A stretch of DNA of 64,000 nt from Perognathus longimembris pacificus (Eukaryota > Chordata > Mammalia > Rodentia > Heteromyidae), in assembly GCF_023159225.1 (NCBI RefSeq), contig NC_063176.1, forward strand, positions 5,158,963 through 5,222,962. Direction: 5' to 3'. The translations under genes and the position numbers were made by a program. The notes under the pieces are model-generated. The model was not told the DNA's origin, made no database searches, and was given only the letters and a program-made list of their open reading frames with translations. This document shows, piece by piece, positions 26,101 to 40,700 of this stretch (positions are counted from its first letter, which is position 1; each line of letters begins with the position of its first letter).

Positions 26101-29100
26101 GGAGCCACTGAATATCAAAGAATGAAGATTTTAAAACACATTTTTTTGCAGATTTTTTTTTTTTTTTACATTAAGGGTGTTTTTACTAAGTTCCTGAGCT
26201 GGGCACTAGTGGTTCACACCTGTAATCATAGCTGCTCAGAAAGCTGAGACGCAAGGTCACAGGTTAAAGCCGACCCAAGCAGAAAGGTGTGAAAGACCCT
26301 TACTTGTGCAGTGAACTGAGAAATGAGAAAGGCTAGGCTGGAAGCGTGACTCCAGTACAGTGCCAGCTGAGCTAGCAAGCTGGAGACCTTGAGTTTACAA
26401 ACAATATGCAATGATAACTAATAATAAATAGAGCTGTCTATGAATGTTTCATCTTTAAATGTATTAGTACTCATTAAGATATTTGCTACTATGTTTCAAA
26501 AACAGGAAAGGGTAAATGCTTGCAATCTCCCTTCTTACCCACCCATCATAGGTATCTTGCTGGTTTTAGTTTATTGTATGTACTTCCAAGGTTTCTTTGG
26601 TTTTTATACAGTAGATCGCATGTTATAAATGCTACTGCGTTTACCTTCTCATTAAGCAAATCTGTTGGTCACTTTTTTCACATCAGTGATTACAAAGCAA
26701 CGTTTTACTTACTTGTTTGTTTAGTTAGTCCATCTGTCACGGGGCTTGAACTCTGGGCCTGGGGACTGTCGCTGAGCTCTTCAGCTCAAGGCAAGTAGCC
26801 ACAGCACTACTTACAGTTTTCAGATGGTTATTTGGAGATAAGAGTCTCATGGACTTTACTGCCCCGGCTGTCTTTGAACCAAGAACCTTAGATCTCAGCC
26901 TGAGTAGGTAGGATTACAGGCATGAGCCACCAGGCCTGGCCAAAGCAACTTTTTTTTATAGCTATGTATTTATGTTTGCCATCTGTGTTTTCCTATTTCC
27001 CCATTGAAAGTTGTGTATGTTCTCAACCACTCCCAGAAACTTAGTAAACACAACATATTTCTTGAATGGCAGATAGTACTAAATTTGAATTTTTCTTTGG
27101 GCTCTGCTTATTTTTTCTTCCTTAGTTTTATTTAATCAAACTTTTCTGTCTTATGTCTTTTGAATTTTTTTTGTTGTTTTTTGTTTTTTTAGAAAAAAGA
27201 GCCTCCTCGGGTTTTAAAGAAATTTTTTTCTCATGTTTTTATATTAAATTTTGGGGCATATCATTTTGATATTTAAAACTCATCCATTTGGAATATTTTC
27301 CCAAATGAAGTTCTTTCCCCAAAAGACATTGAGGGATCTTAAACGTTTTCTCAGATTAAGGTACCATTTTTGTTTGCTGCCTTTATTGTGTTTTCTTAGT
27401 GTTTGTTTGTTTTTGCCAGTTCTGGGGCTTGAGCTTTGGGTCTGAGCGCTGTCCCTGAGCTCCTTTTGCTCAAGGCTAGCTCTCTACTACTTGAGTCACT
27501 GCGCCACTTCCAGCTTTTTCTGTGGTTAATTGGAAGTAAGAGTCTCACTTCCCTGCCCTGTCTGGCTTCGAACTGATCCTCACATCTCAGCGAGGTCCTG
27601 AGAAACTAGGATTAAAGGCATGAGCCACCAGCACCTGGCTGTATTTTTAAATTTTTTATTCCTTTTATCCATTCATAAAGTTATATGTAATTAGAATCGG
27701 TGTGTTATATGGGGTTTCGTTTTAAATTTGTTGTAAATACTGTGGTTTTCATTTTAATTGTTAGTAAATGCTACCTCTAATTGTAATTTATAGTAGGTAC
27801 TGCTTCCCTTTTTTTCCCTCTCGATTTTTCTTCCTATTTTAAGTTCTAAAGCTCACATTGGAAAAAAGTCCTCATCGTAGCTTGCCATACTTTTAAAAAT
27901 ATCAGCACTAAAATCTTCATTTTTTAAAATTAGACTCACTTTATGGCAATAACTCCTCTGATTTAAATACCTTTGTATCTCTGTATAATGTATAATGATA
28001 TTCTTTTTTTTTTCTAGTAATATCGCCATTTTCTTTTAGTATTGGTGATACAACACAACTGGAGCCATATTTACATGGAGGTATAGCTGTACAAGTTAAG
28101 ACTCCTAAAACATTTTGCTTTGTAAGTACTTCTTTCTGCTTAAGAAATATTTAATGGTTATTTGGGAAAGATCAGTTGCTTTAACTATACTGACATATAA
28201 CACAATAGCATACTTGTCAAGTAATCACTAGTTATGAAGTAATAATTTTTTTTCCTATTAGGAAAGATTGGAGAGACAGATAAAACATCCAAAGTGCCTT
28301 ATTGCGGATTTTAGCAAGCCTGAGGTAAATAATTTTATAGATTTGAAAGAGGCAGCAGAATGGGATGGGAATTGGTTAGCGGTTATAAATTAAAATGAAG
28401 TAATCATATACACACACGCGCGCGCACGCGCGCACACACACACCCCTACCCTGCTGTTAGGTTTTCCTAATTGAAGTTATAGTCATCTATCTAAAATTAA
28501 TAATGAGGGATTAAAAACAGGAATTTGTACCTTGAAAAAATGTTAAGACTAGCCTGGTGCTAGGAATTCACTCCTGTAATCCTAGCTACCCTCAGGAGGA
28601 GGGCTGTAGATCAAACCAGCCTGGGCAGCAGGAAGGCCCTTGAGACCCCTATCTCCAATGAGCCCTCACAAAGCCAGAAGTAGCCCTGTGGCTGAAGTGG
28701 TAGAGTGCTAGCCTTGAGCACAGTGCTCAAGGTCATTGCCCGGAACTGACGGGGGGGGGGGGGGGGGGAACAATGTCAAAACTAATAGAAAAACATTTTG
28801 TAATGACTTGCTAGCTTTCTTAATTAAAACATAATTTCAGTAACACTGGTTTTACTAACTGGATGCCATTTTGTAACAGTAAATGTGATGAGAAATGAAT
28901 GCGCTGTTTCATTAAAGAGTAGATAATCATGTAAATGCTTTGCTACTATTGTTTAATTGATATTGCTCTTAGTTCATGTGAAAAACCTCGTAGACACTAG
29001 TATCACCACTTAAGAGTTGGATTTTGGAATGTCTCTTAATACATGCATGCCTTTGAAGTAAAGTGATATTTAGTGATAATCATACAGGACTCACTTGTTT

Positions 29101-30831
29101 ATTGTCAGTGTTAAATAATGTTTGAAAAAAGCATTTAGCACGGTTCCTGTCATGTGACATTAAACATTCAATAAATATTGGCCAATCTTTAATGTTCTTA
29201 AATAGGCACCTTTGCAGATTCACACAGCTCTGCTTGCTTTGGACCAGTTTCAGGAGAACTACAATCGCAAGCCAAGTATTGGGTAATGCTTCTTGTTTCA
29301 TAACTGTTTCCTTTTCATTAAAACACTATTTCAGGAATTACAGATTTAAAAGTGGGGAGAAAAAACCTGTAACCTTTATAATTGTGTTACCAGTAAATAT
29401 ACCAAATCATAGAAACTTTTATTAAGACGTGTATTATTCTGTTTTGTAGTTTGGGGGAAAGTGAAGAGATAAGTTAGTAAGAATGAGATCATAGTGAATG
29501 TGAATTTTGTTATTTTGAAGCCCTTAAAAGCTACAACTTAAAAAAACTGAGAATTACTAGAATACTCATTATAATTGTTTCCTTTCCTGTCAAATACTAT
29601 TATAGAACAGTTCTTGCCTTGTGTATTTAAAACTAAATTTGATTTATATACTGTCCTTAGGTACAAGATTATGCTCTTGAAGTAATGTGTTTACATACCA
29701 GTTACCTTTAAGTCAATGAAAGAAACACTTGGTGCTATCTATTGGCAAAATTCTCTGTTCTTTTATATATATATCTTAGATTTTAGTTTTAAATGGAATA
29801 TATTGTATGTGGCACAAATATATTTGAGATGGTTTCATTTGAATTGTAGGTGTCAGCAAGACTCAGAAGAACTGTTAAAAATAGCGACATCTATAAGTGG
29901 AACGTTGGAAGAGAAGGTAAATACTCGGTTGTAGCTGTATTAAGTATTAATTTGTAAAAGAAATATCCTACATGTCAATATTTTCCTATCTTTTAAATCC
30001 CATCTTTGCCACAATTGATTCTGTAAAGCTAAGTGTTTTCACTTGTTCTGCTATAGTTTATCTATAAAAGGGAGTTAACCTACCTCATATGGGTATTGTG
30101 AATATTAAAGGATTTAACTTTGTAAAATATTTATAATACTCTGTGATAGGTAATAGTTATCATTTTTCCTGTGGTTTGTGCCCATTTTGCCTTAAAGCCC
30201 TATTTTATTTTTTAACTACTAAGGATCAAGCCTAGGGCTTTCTGCATGTTAGGTAAACACCTACCAATGAGCTGTACCACCAGCCGCTAATGTGTGTGTT
30301 TGTTTTGTTCTTTACCCAATGCCACAAAGCTCTTCTCATATTTTCTTCTAGAAATTTTATAATTTGGTAGTTTTGTAAGTTCACTTTTGCATACTCTATA
30401 CAGTGTAGATGAAGACATTGATTCATGCAATGTGTAGGTAAAATGCGCATTGCTCTGTTTCCTTTGTTGTTCTGTGTGTGCTGGTACTGGAGCTTGAACT
30501 CAGCCTGGGCACAGCCCTTTAGCTTTTTAGCTCAGCCTAGGATTCTACCACTTGAGCCACAGTTCCACTTCTGGCATTTTGGTACTTAATTGAAGATAAT
30601 ACTCTCACAGACTTTACTTGCTTGGGCAGGCTTCAAAACTCCATCCTCAGATCTTAGCCTCCTGAGTAGCTAGGATTACAAGCCTAAGCCTCTAATTCTC
30701 AGCTCTTATTTTTATGTATGTAGGTAAAGTTCTTCAACCATAGACCACATTTCTCTTCATTTACCCACTCTCTTGTCCTCCCTCACCCTCCCCAACAGAG
30801 CCTGTCTTACTTTCCTGTATAGTGTGTGCGC

Positions 30832-30871
<40 letters not shown>

Positions 30872-33800
30872 TAGTGGTACTTACATTCATTTATCAAGGA
30901 TCAAGCTCTTGTTGTCGTTTTCATGAACGTTAGCTTCAGTCATTTTGATTATAAATTATAGATGTTCCCCTTGTAAATGATGCCCTAGACTAATGTACAT
31001 AGTCAGAAAGCAAAATTAGGCAGGCAGTGATAAAGGGAATTGCTGTTTAAGCTAATAGGAAAATAAGTCTTTTTATCATGAGATTGAGACATTTTTAGGA
31101 CTATTTAATATTCAATAGGGAAATCAGGTATGTTCTAATAATTCTCAGTGTTTAAAATTTAAGGATATGATTAAATTCTGTTAAAATTATTATCTCCTAT
31201 GGTTTATGTTTCAGCCTGAAGTAAATGCTAACATTGTGCATTGGCTCTCTTGGACGGCTCAAGGATTTTTGCCCCCACTTGCTGCAGCAGTAGGAGGTGT
31301 TACCAGCCAAGAAGTATTAAAATCTGTGACAGGAAAGTTTTCACCTTTGTGTCAGTGGGTTAGTTCTATATTTTACCATTTCTTTATATTGAAGGTAGAG
31401 TTCTCCCTTCCAAAAATATATATATTACATTACTATAGTGTAATAGTCAAATGTATATGTAAAAATCAATGGTAAAATTTTAGTTAGATTTGCGAAAGAG
31501 GCAGGTAACTTAATTCTATTATTGAAATTCTTTATTTGAAGCCAACAATGTCATGTGTTAGGAGATGACTCAAAGTTGTCTTTTGAGATATATTTCCCTC
31601 TATTGTAGGGGTACTGCACAACACATGAATTTTTATTCCATTTAGTAACTGGTAGCTTAGAATTCTTGCTCTCAGATTCTTGACGTGTTTGTGTATGTAC
31701 GTACGTACTAGTGCTGGTGCTAGTGGTTGAACTCGGAGCCTTTCTTCACTTTTGCTTGGCCACAAGGCTTTCAGTACACCACTTGAGCCACACCTCTACT
31801 TCCAGTGTAGAATCTTTTGTTATGAATCTTTAATCTCCTACCTGGAGATGAAGTTCTAAAAGTGGAAAACACGAATGGCACAGGTTTGAAAAAAAGTACA
31901 GGATAAAAACATCACTAAGTGGGGGGAAAACACCCACTCATTTATGTTACCAGAATATATTGAAGTGGGTATATTGTTCAGGCCTTTGTTGTTTTGTTAA
32001 AGTATTTTGAATGTAGTAGTTATCATTTTTTATAAATGAAAGTACCCACATGATGCTACTCCGTTGAATTACTTATTTTTAAATGCAGAATAAAAGTTGT
32101 CAGGTTAATTGCAACTGTTATCATAGGTCAAATTATGGCAGTATAAATTGTATGTAATAAATTTACCACCATTGGTCAAGCTCAAGTTGAACCATACAAG
32201 TTACCTAAATGAAAATGAGAAAAAAGAGCTCTTTATTTTATTCATTGGATAAATCTATTTTGTATTTTTGAAAATGTTGAAATTATGGGTTCCTATAGTG
32301 TATGTAGTTAGTAATTACATATACTGTATCCAACAACATACTACATATTTTCTACTGAAAAGCTAATCTTATTATTTATTAAATATAGCTGAACATTTGA
32401 AGTTGAAATATCCTACTTAATGTTAGGAAATACCTTCCTTACGATGTGCAACATACACTTTAACAGTTCATTCAATGTTTTCCTTGTTTTAATGAAAGAA
32501 TATTCAAAAATACGATTTATACTTGATAATTTACTGAGCAACTATAGAAATTTTTTATACTGATTTAAATTTTATATATAGTAAACTGTGCTTTTCATCT
32601 TCTTCCTTTAAGTTATATCTTGAAGCAGCAGATGTGGTCGAATCCCTAGGCAAACCTAATCGTGAAGAATTTCTCCCACGGTAATACTGAAATATTGCTA
32701 CTTTTATTACTAGTATGTACTATTACTCTTATAAGGCAGATATTAAAATATTTTGTCTAAACATTCATTTAGTTTAGATGTCCTTTTTCCTTATTTACTT
32801 TGTAGTTTTCTTTCTACTTACAGGTTGCATATTATAACAATATATGTTTGTTACTTTATAAATACTGAATACAAGGTTTTAAAATGGGCTGGGAATGTGG
32901 CTTAGCGGTAGAGTGCTTGCCTAGCATGCATGAAACCCTGGGTTCGATTCCTCAGCACCACCAGTACTTAGTTAAGATGAAATGGCATTAAAATTTTATA
33001 TGTATGTATGTAGAGGATAAAATTTATAATTTGTATCAAAATTCAGATCACCTGTGGTTTCAGGTACCTACCTGAGTAAACGAGGCCTACTCTAAACTCG
33101 AGTCATCATCATTTGTCATTTTAACTTCCTATGTCAAATGTAAAAAGTAATTTCTTCAGAGCCTTATTTTTCTTTCAAGTGAGGGAATAGAGTGTATTTT
33201 AAATTTATATTATGATCATGAAACTAATGGTAATTTTGCCTTACTCTTTTCCTGTTTTCTGCAGAGGAGATAGGTATGACGCCTTGCGAGCCTGCATTGG
33301 GGATACTTTGTGTCAGAAACTCCAAAAACTGAATGTCTTTTTAGTAAGTGTGACTACTGTTGGTAACGAGTAATACATTCACCGCTGCTGTGTATATGCT
33401 AACTTACTAAAGTAGATTTAAATCTAAGAGAAGAGTTGTGAGATAAACCATATGGCCTGCAAAACTGAGAATGTTTGCTATCTGGTCCTGCATGTAAAAA
33501 AATTATCCAACTCAGGAGCCAATAGCTCATGCCTGTAACCCTAGGTACCCTAGGTACTCTGGAGGTGGAGATCTGAGGATTGTGGTTCAAAGCCAACCCA
33601 GGCAATTGAGTCCTTGAGACTCTTACCTCCAGTTAATCACCAACAAGGCAGAAGTGGAGCTATGGCCCAAGTGGTAGAGTGCTATCCTTGAGCAAAAAAG
33701 CTCAGGAACTGCACCTAGGCCCCAATTTCAAACCCAGGACTAGGCATACAAAAAGAAGACATTTTTAAATTAGGGTATGAGTATAATAGTTTGAACAGTT

Positions 33801-34724
33801 TGAGTAGTTTAAATGAGTTTCTAAATGTACATCTTCCTATATTCTATCTTAATATGTTAGGACATGGCTGGAAAACTTTCTTGAGTAGCAGAAATCTCCT
33901 TTTTTTATTTTTGTCATTATTAATCAACTGTGAAGCTACTGGTTTTTACTAACCATTTTTTTAATTAATGTTTTGAAGGTTGAATGTTATTGTTGCACTT
34001 TTTGCATGCGTATTGAATCTATTCTTCGGAAGTTTTGACTATGTTTTTACTCCAAACAGTAGGAAAGCTAAGATAGTTCTCTGTACATTAGAAATGTAAA
34101 GTTACAAAATGGTTTTCTTTAAAATGCCATACTAATATTTTGCTTATTTCCATTTTATATATTTTATTCGTTTGTTTGTTTTGTGCCAGTCCTAAGGCTT
34201 GAACTCAGGAACTGGCTCTGAGCCTGAGGTTCTTTTGTTCAAGGATAGCACTCTACCACTTGAGGAGAACCACAATCTTCATATTTCAGCCTCCTGAATA
34301 GCTAGGATCTTCAAGCATAAGCCACCCATGTTGGCTTTATTCCTATTTTATGTAAAAGTTTAGCTTACTGTTTGACTTTTGTTCCAAATTTTCAACTATC
34401 TATTTCTAGGAATTAGAAGTGTTATTTTTTTTCCTTACATAGTTCATAGTTTCTCCTTTAGTTAAAAGACATGTGAGGTATAAGGTCAGGAAACTTTTAA
34501 AATATGTACTTGTTTTGTAACTTAGCATGTGGAGAACATTCGGATGACATTGTTCTTTTTGAAGTAGGCATTCTAGTTGGATGAGATCCGATGTTTCTAT
34601 CCATCATTTCCTCCCTTCTAGGTAGGATGCGGAGCCATAGGCTGTGAAATGTTAAAAAATGTTGCTCTACTTGGTGTTGGGACCAGCAAAGAAAGAGGAA
34701 TGGTAAGATACAAATTGTGGAGAG

Positions 34725-34790
<66 letters not shown>

Positions 34791-37700
34791 GTATGTGTAT
34801 ATGTATGTATATATGTATATATATTTCTGTTATTGGCTCTTTTTGAATTGTATTTGAAGAAAGAATATTAGGGCTGAAAGCATGGCTCTAGAATATAAAT
34901 TTAATCTTTGATAGCCAAAGAGTCCATTACAAATTAAGATCCCCCTCGTCTTTGATCCAGTGTGTCTCACTGTGTTGCTGGGCTCCAGCAGAGTGTCAGT
35001 AAGGTGCTGACTTACCTTTCTGAGATGGCAGACACTTTTGCCCCATAGAATGAAGCAAGATTATTTGAGTGTACTCTGCAAGAATGGAGATATCTTATGG
35101 AAAGAAGTCATATGAAAGGAGGACTTCCCAGGGAGTACTCAGCAAAGAATTCTCAGAGAATTAGTGCTCACCTCTTCTATCTTTTTCCTCAGGCACAAAA
35201 TACTTAGTTCTCTCTCAGGATGAGTTCACCTAACTGCACTAGGAGACAACTAAATGTTGGAATTTTAACAAACATTAAGAGGAATATTATATGGCCAAAC
35301 CTGACATTAAAATGTCCAATAATTGGGACTAAAAGACTTTAGTTGCAACTTTGCTACTGGCTCATTTGTGTCTGAATTTTAGTTTCTGCATTGTGTCTGA
35401 CCAGCAAATGTGGATTCTCTGCTGGTAATTAAGGAAGGAATGTGTTAATTCCTATCAAGTGTAAGAGACTGAAAGGGGTCTTGGGATTAACACAAGGATG
35501 AGAAGCCCTGATGTCTGATCTTGATAGTACACTGAGAAAGATTGTAACTCTGCAACCGCAAAGGTTATCAGAGTGCACTCTGTCATTTTTTTGTATTTGT
35601 TAGTCTTCTGTTTATGATTGAATAAATGAAAAATAAAACTATGACAGCGGCTGCACCAGTCCTATTAGCTTCAGCCATCAAAATAAACTCTTCAAAATTC
35701 TAAGACAGCCGTGGGCAAAACTTTGCTCCTGGAATTTCACCTCATCTTATACATGCCTAATTTTTTATAAGCTTAATTCTAAAACAGTTTTAGTACTTTA
35801 CATGTATGTGTAGGTATGTGTTAGCATCTTCAGGATCATTCTCAACCTGCTTTTAGAAAGTTCATGTGCTAAAGATAATTCTCACACAGTTGAGACTAAA
35901 GTAAAAAGATTATTTTTGAATGAAGTGGTCTAAAACTGCCTGACTATATTTGAACAATTGATACAACTCTGTTCCATTCTTTCATAGTTACAGTTCAAGT
36001 TCAATTTCCATAAATTATATTTGGGGTAAATAGAAGTCTGTAGTCCTTCTTACTACACATACGTCAGGCTTGCACACCAGATAGCTATCTGGCACAGCTG
36101 TTAGGCTCTACCATTCAGGCATGAAAACAGGCATAGACAATATCCAGCAACAGTGTGGGAGCACCGTGCCTGCCTTAGCCAGAGTTGATTTCAAGCTGGA
36201 ACATGCCAACATTTGTTGGGGTCCATCTTCCCCCCTAGATGGAAGGGGCCTGATGCACCTCCCCCAGCTGGGGAATGCGGCCCTTCCATCCTCTCTACAT
36301 TGGAATCCGGAGAAACCGGTTGGGCAAATAGACCCCCGATTTAGCTGGCAGCCAGCCTGGCGCCTACCAGCCCCGCCCTGGTTTGGCGCGCTCAGAGTGA
36401 CGTAGCCCCTTGGAGGTCAAGTGACCAGCCCCTTGGAGGTCACGTGACAGCTCATGGCCTATGGGAATCCTGGCCAACCCCCTTCCCCCGGATCATCTCC
36501 CCTTGTCCCTCTCTGAATAAAGTTAGTTCGCTCTCAGAAGCTTACTCCGTGGCCTATGTACGTTAGCTCCCAGGGTAGGATAGCGGTCACATTGCCACGC
36601 GGGTCACGCGCACGCCAGGCCGGAGCCGCCCCTACGTCTCACCCTGACAGACCTGCAGGCCGAGGGTTAGGGGAGAGGACGATACGAGGGTAATAAGAGA
36701 GAAAATAAGCATTTGAGCCGGAGCAGAGAAAGCAGACCCAACAAACATTTTCCCCCAAATTTGACTGGAATGCCATACATTTAGAAAGAGATACCTCCTC
36801 TAAGTATAAGCTGTGGTATGGTTCTAAAAGTTGATAGAAGTGTTGCCAGCCTCTACTTCATCATTATGAAGTCAAAAAAATTTGAATGAGAACAGTTGAG
36901 GTCAACGATTTTATTTGATCTCTGCTAAAGATTAACTATGATTGAACATAAAGCGTAGTATTGGTGCCAGGCCCTGGTGGCTAATGCCTATTATCTTGGC
37001 CACTAGAAGATCCTAGTAGCCTACTACCACCCAAAATAAAATGAAAGTATTTGCTAACCATTTTGAACTTTTAAGACTTTCTATGACCTTTACAGTAATT
37101 TAGAATATTTTGTGGTGATCATTTTGGTCACACTGAAAAACACAAACTAAATTGTTATGTTTTCCTCTTGGCATTAGGTTACAGTTACAGACCCTGACTT
37201 GATAGAAAAATCCAACTTAAATAGACAGTTCCTATTTCGTCCTCATCACATACAGGTATGTGGCTACTTTTAAAATACTTAAATTATCTGTTGCACTATA
37301 CAAAAAAGTTTTCTTTTTGTAAATGGAAAATAAGGATTGAACAAGCACATGTTTGTCATTTTATTACAATCTTTTCAATTATAAAATAATCAGAAGGCCA
37401 AAAAGGAAAAGTTTAAAAATTGTTTTTGCATTAATATTTGATTCTTTTTTTTTTTTGCCAGTCCTGAGCCTTAGACTCAAGGCTTGAGCACTGTCCCTGG
37501 CTTCTTTTTGCTCAAGGCTAGCACTCTGCCACTTGAGCCACAGCACCACTTCTGGCTGTTTTCTATGTATGTGATGCTGGGGAATCGAACCCAGGGCTTC
37601 ATGTATACAAGGCAAGCACTCTTGCCACTAGGCCATATTCCCAGCTCCATGCATTAATATTTGAAACACACAGTATTTTCTATTTTTGGTCACCAAGGTA

Positions 37701-40700
37701 TATCTTCATACTTGATTTCAGAAAGTAAATATGCTGTAACAATTTCTGATATTCGTATTAGAAATTTGGAACTATGCTTTTTGTGTCCTTATTTTATTTT
37801 ATTTTATTTATTATTTTTTTTTTTTGGCCAGTCCTGGGCCTTGGACTCAGGGCCTGAGCACTGTCCCTGGCTTCTTCCCGCTCAAGGCTAGCACTCTGCC
37901 ACTTGAGCCACAGCGCCCCTTCTGGCCGTTTTCTGTATATGTGGTGCTGGGGAATCGAACCTAGGGCCTCATGTATCCGAGGCAGGCACTCTTGCCACTA
38001 GGCTATATCCCCAGCCCCCTGTGTCCTTATTTTAGAAAACATAAAGTTTAACAATTAAAAGCATTTTGTGTTTTTAATCTACTTTAACTTTTCAGTATCC
38101 TCTTACTAAAAAGTAATCCTTGTTTTCAAATATTTAAGCCAGTTTTAGTCTAACAGATTGAATTTGGGGATTTTTCCTTTTATTGTTCAGTAATTCATTG
38201 GTTGTAAACTAAGTTAAAACTAAGCTTGAGAGAAAGTCACAAAAAGTCACTAAAGCAGGGAATATAGCTGATGTAATTGCCTAGCTTATCCAAATATTAG
38301 GAGCAGAGTACCAAGGACTCTACAGAATTCACATGTATCACAGTCATTAGCTTAGATTTCATCTATAAAACAGTCAAAAAGACCTATTTATTATTTTACT
38401 GAGTTGCAATAAAGTTTATGATTTGTTTCTACACTATTAAAACTAGAAGTAAAATATGTCAGCTTAACAGTGTGTGAAGAGACAGAAATTCTACTAAAAT
38501 AAGTTACATGAATTCAGAGTGGTCTAGAGAAATTTAGGGTCAGTAGCAGTACTCACAAATGAACTTTGACAATACTAGGAGTGATTCTGAAGATGTAATG
38601 ATTACAAAACCTTTAGGAAAAGAACAAATTGTGTTTATAGGTACTCTTTAAGTAGAAGTAACAGTTACTGAAGATATTGTAAGAATTCTGGAGCACTTAG
38701 CTATGAAATAGATTTTTATCTTTATTCATAATAGATAAATTATTTGGGCTTATGTACATTATTGGGTATGGCTACAATGATTAGCTACAGACTATAATGA
38801 TTATCATTTCCACAAAAAAAAATTAGCCTCATTTTTCTTTCACTCATGTTTATATATTCCAAGTGATAAGGATGTGTGAGTTCAGTCATATTTCATCTTT
38901 TTTTGTTTAACATTTTTTTCCTTCCTGTTTGTATTTGTTATTTATTTAGAAACCTAAAAGCTATACTGCTGCTGATGCAACTCTGAAAATAAATCCTCAA
39001 TTAAAGATAGATGCACACCTGAACAAAGTATGTCCGGCCACTGAGATCATTTACAATGATGAGTTTTATACTAAGCAAGATATAATTATTACAGCATTAG
39101 ATAATGTGGAAGCCAGGAGATATGTAGACAGGTATGTTTTTGGAATTTAGGTTTATAAAGTATCTTTCATTTTTACTTTGATCTTTCATGCCAACTAATT
39201 GAAATATCACCAAATTTTCTATTTATGTTCCAATTGTAGTATTCTTCAAACCCATAGATAATTTTGAAAAATTCAAAGATTGCTATGAGCCTAAATGGTT
39301 TCCATCCATACTTGCTACCTGTCCACTGCTCTACCTTAAAATGGACCAACATTCCTGGTTTCTCCTGCTGTAGCCAGCTACATGTACCTTATTTGGGTTC
39401 TTAAAAGGCTTTCACACTTTACCTCAGGGAGTCTCAAATATCCGACAGCCTCAGGAAAGGGTTTCTTGTTCTCCAAAATTCCTGACTCCTGTCTACCCAC
39501 TTTTCAGTTTAGGTTTTTCAGTTATTGAAGGCTTGTAATTTTTTTCAATGATTTTTCTTTAATGTCACTTATTTTTACTGACATGTCTATTTATTTAATG
39601 TTTGTTTCCTCCCCAAATCATTCATCCAAAAATCATTGTTTTCATCATTATATCTACAATGCCAAACATCACTGTATGCTCCATAAATATTTGTGGAAAA
39701 AGTGGATGAATGAATGACTATAAATGTGTACATCTTTCATGGTCTTTTTTACATCATTATATGACTTGTTGATGTTAGGGTGCCACAAGTAATATAATAG
39801 CAGTTGAGAAATTCTGTGAAAAGAATATAACCTTCTGTGGGAAAGAGGAAAAAAATACAAAATTTAAAGAAAATAAATTATAGAAAATTTAGGTAATATG
39901 CTAATGAATAAGGTTAATACTATATGGGATGAAGAAAATGTTAAGATCTAGAAGGGTGTAGATACTAATCAGAAAATAACCAAAAATTAAAGAGAAATGA
40001 GAAGAAAGGTTAACATGCTTACAAATTAACCTGCATAACAAAGCCCAGAATTTGGTGCTACTAGTAAAAAGAGCATTAAAAATGATGAGGTTGAGAAACA
40101 AAATTTGTGTGCATGGAAAATTTTATGTGGGAAGTAGAAATGTTTCATGCTTCCGTTTCCTAAAAATATAGTACATTCAAGAAATTGTCGATATGTTAAA
40201 TGGTAAGTAGAGAGTGGTGGTTATACCTTTCTTTCTTGCTATTGCTCACCTTTGTGTTTTGTACACATTGTTTTCAAACAGCCGTTGTGTAGCAAACCTA
40301 AGGCCTCTCTTAGATTCTGGAACAATGGGCACCAAGGGACACACTGAAATTATTGTGCCCCATTTGACTGAATCTTACAACAGTCATGTAAGTGGATCAG
40401 TATTTTGAAGGTACTCTCTTATCTTCTTCATATTTCATAGCTTTGTCTTCATTAGTGAGCCAGCAAGTTTGATTTGTTTTTCTTAACCCCTTTGTTTTCT
40501 TAATTACGTCCATATATGTGTACATGTGCATTTTTAGCAATATTAACGGCCCCTTTCATCACTTGAACTAGAACTATGTCCACAGCCCTCTTTGCTTTTG
40601 TTATTTTACAAAAAGGATCTCACTTTTTGCCTGGCCCAGCCTTGGCCCACAGTCTTCTATTTGTACTGTCCTCATAGCTGAGCTGAAAGCTGTGTGCTAC

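Noticed and set aside
36121..36405. 94-codon open frame on the plus strand
   Set aside because: It spans the border of the solo LTR and part of U3, which is non-coding. No gag, pol or env sequence is present.
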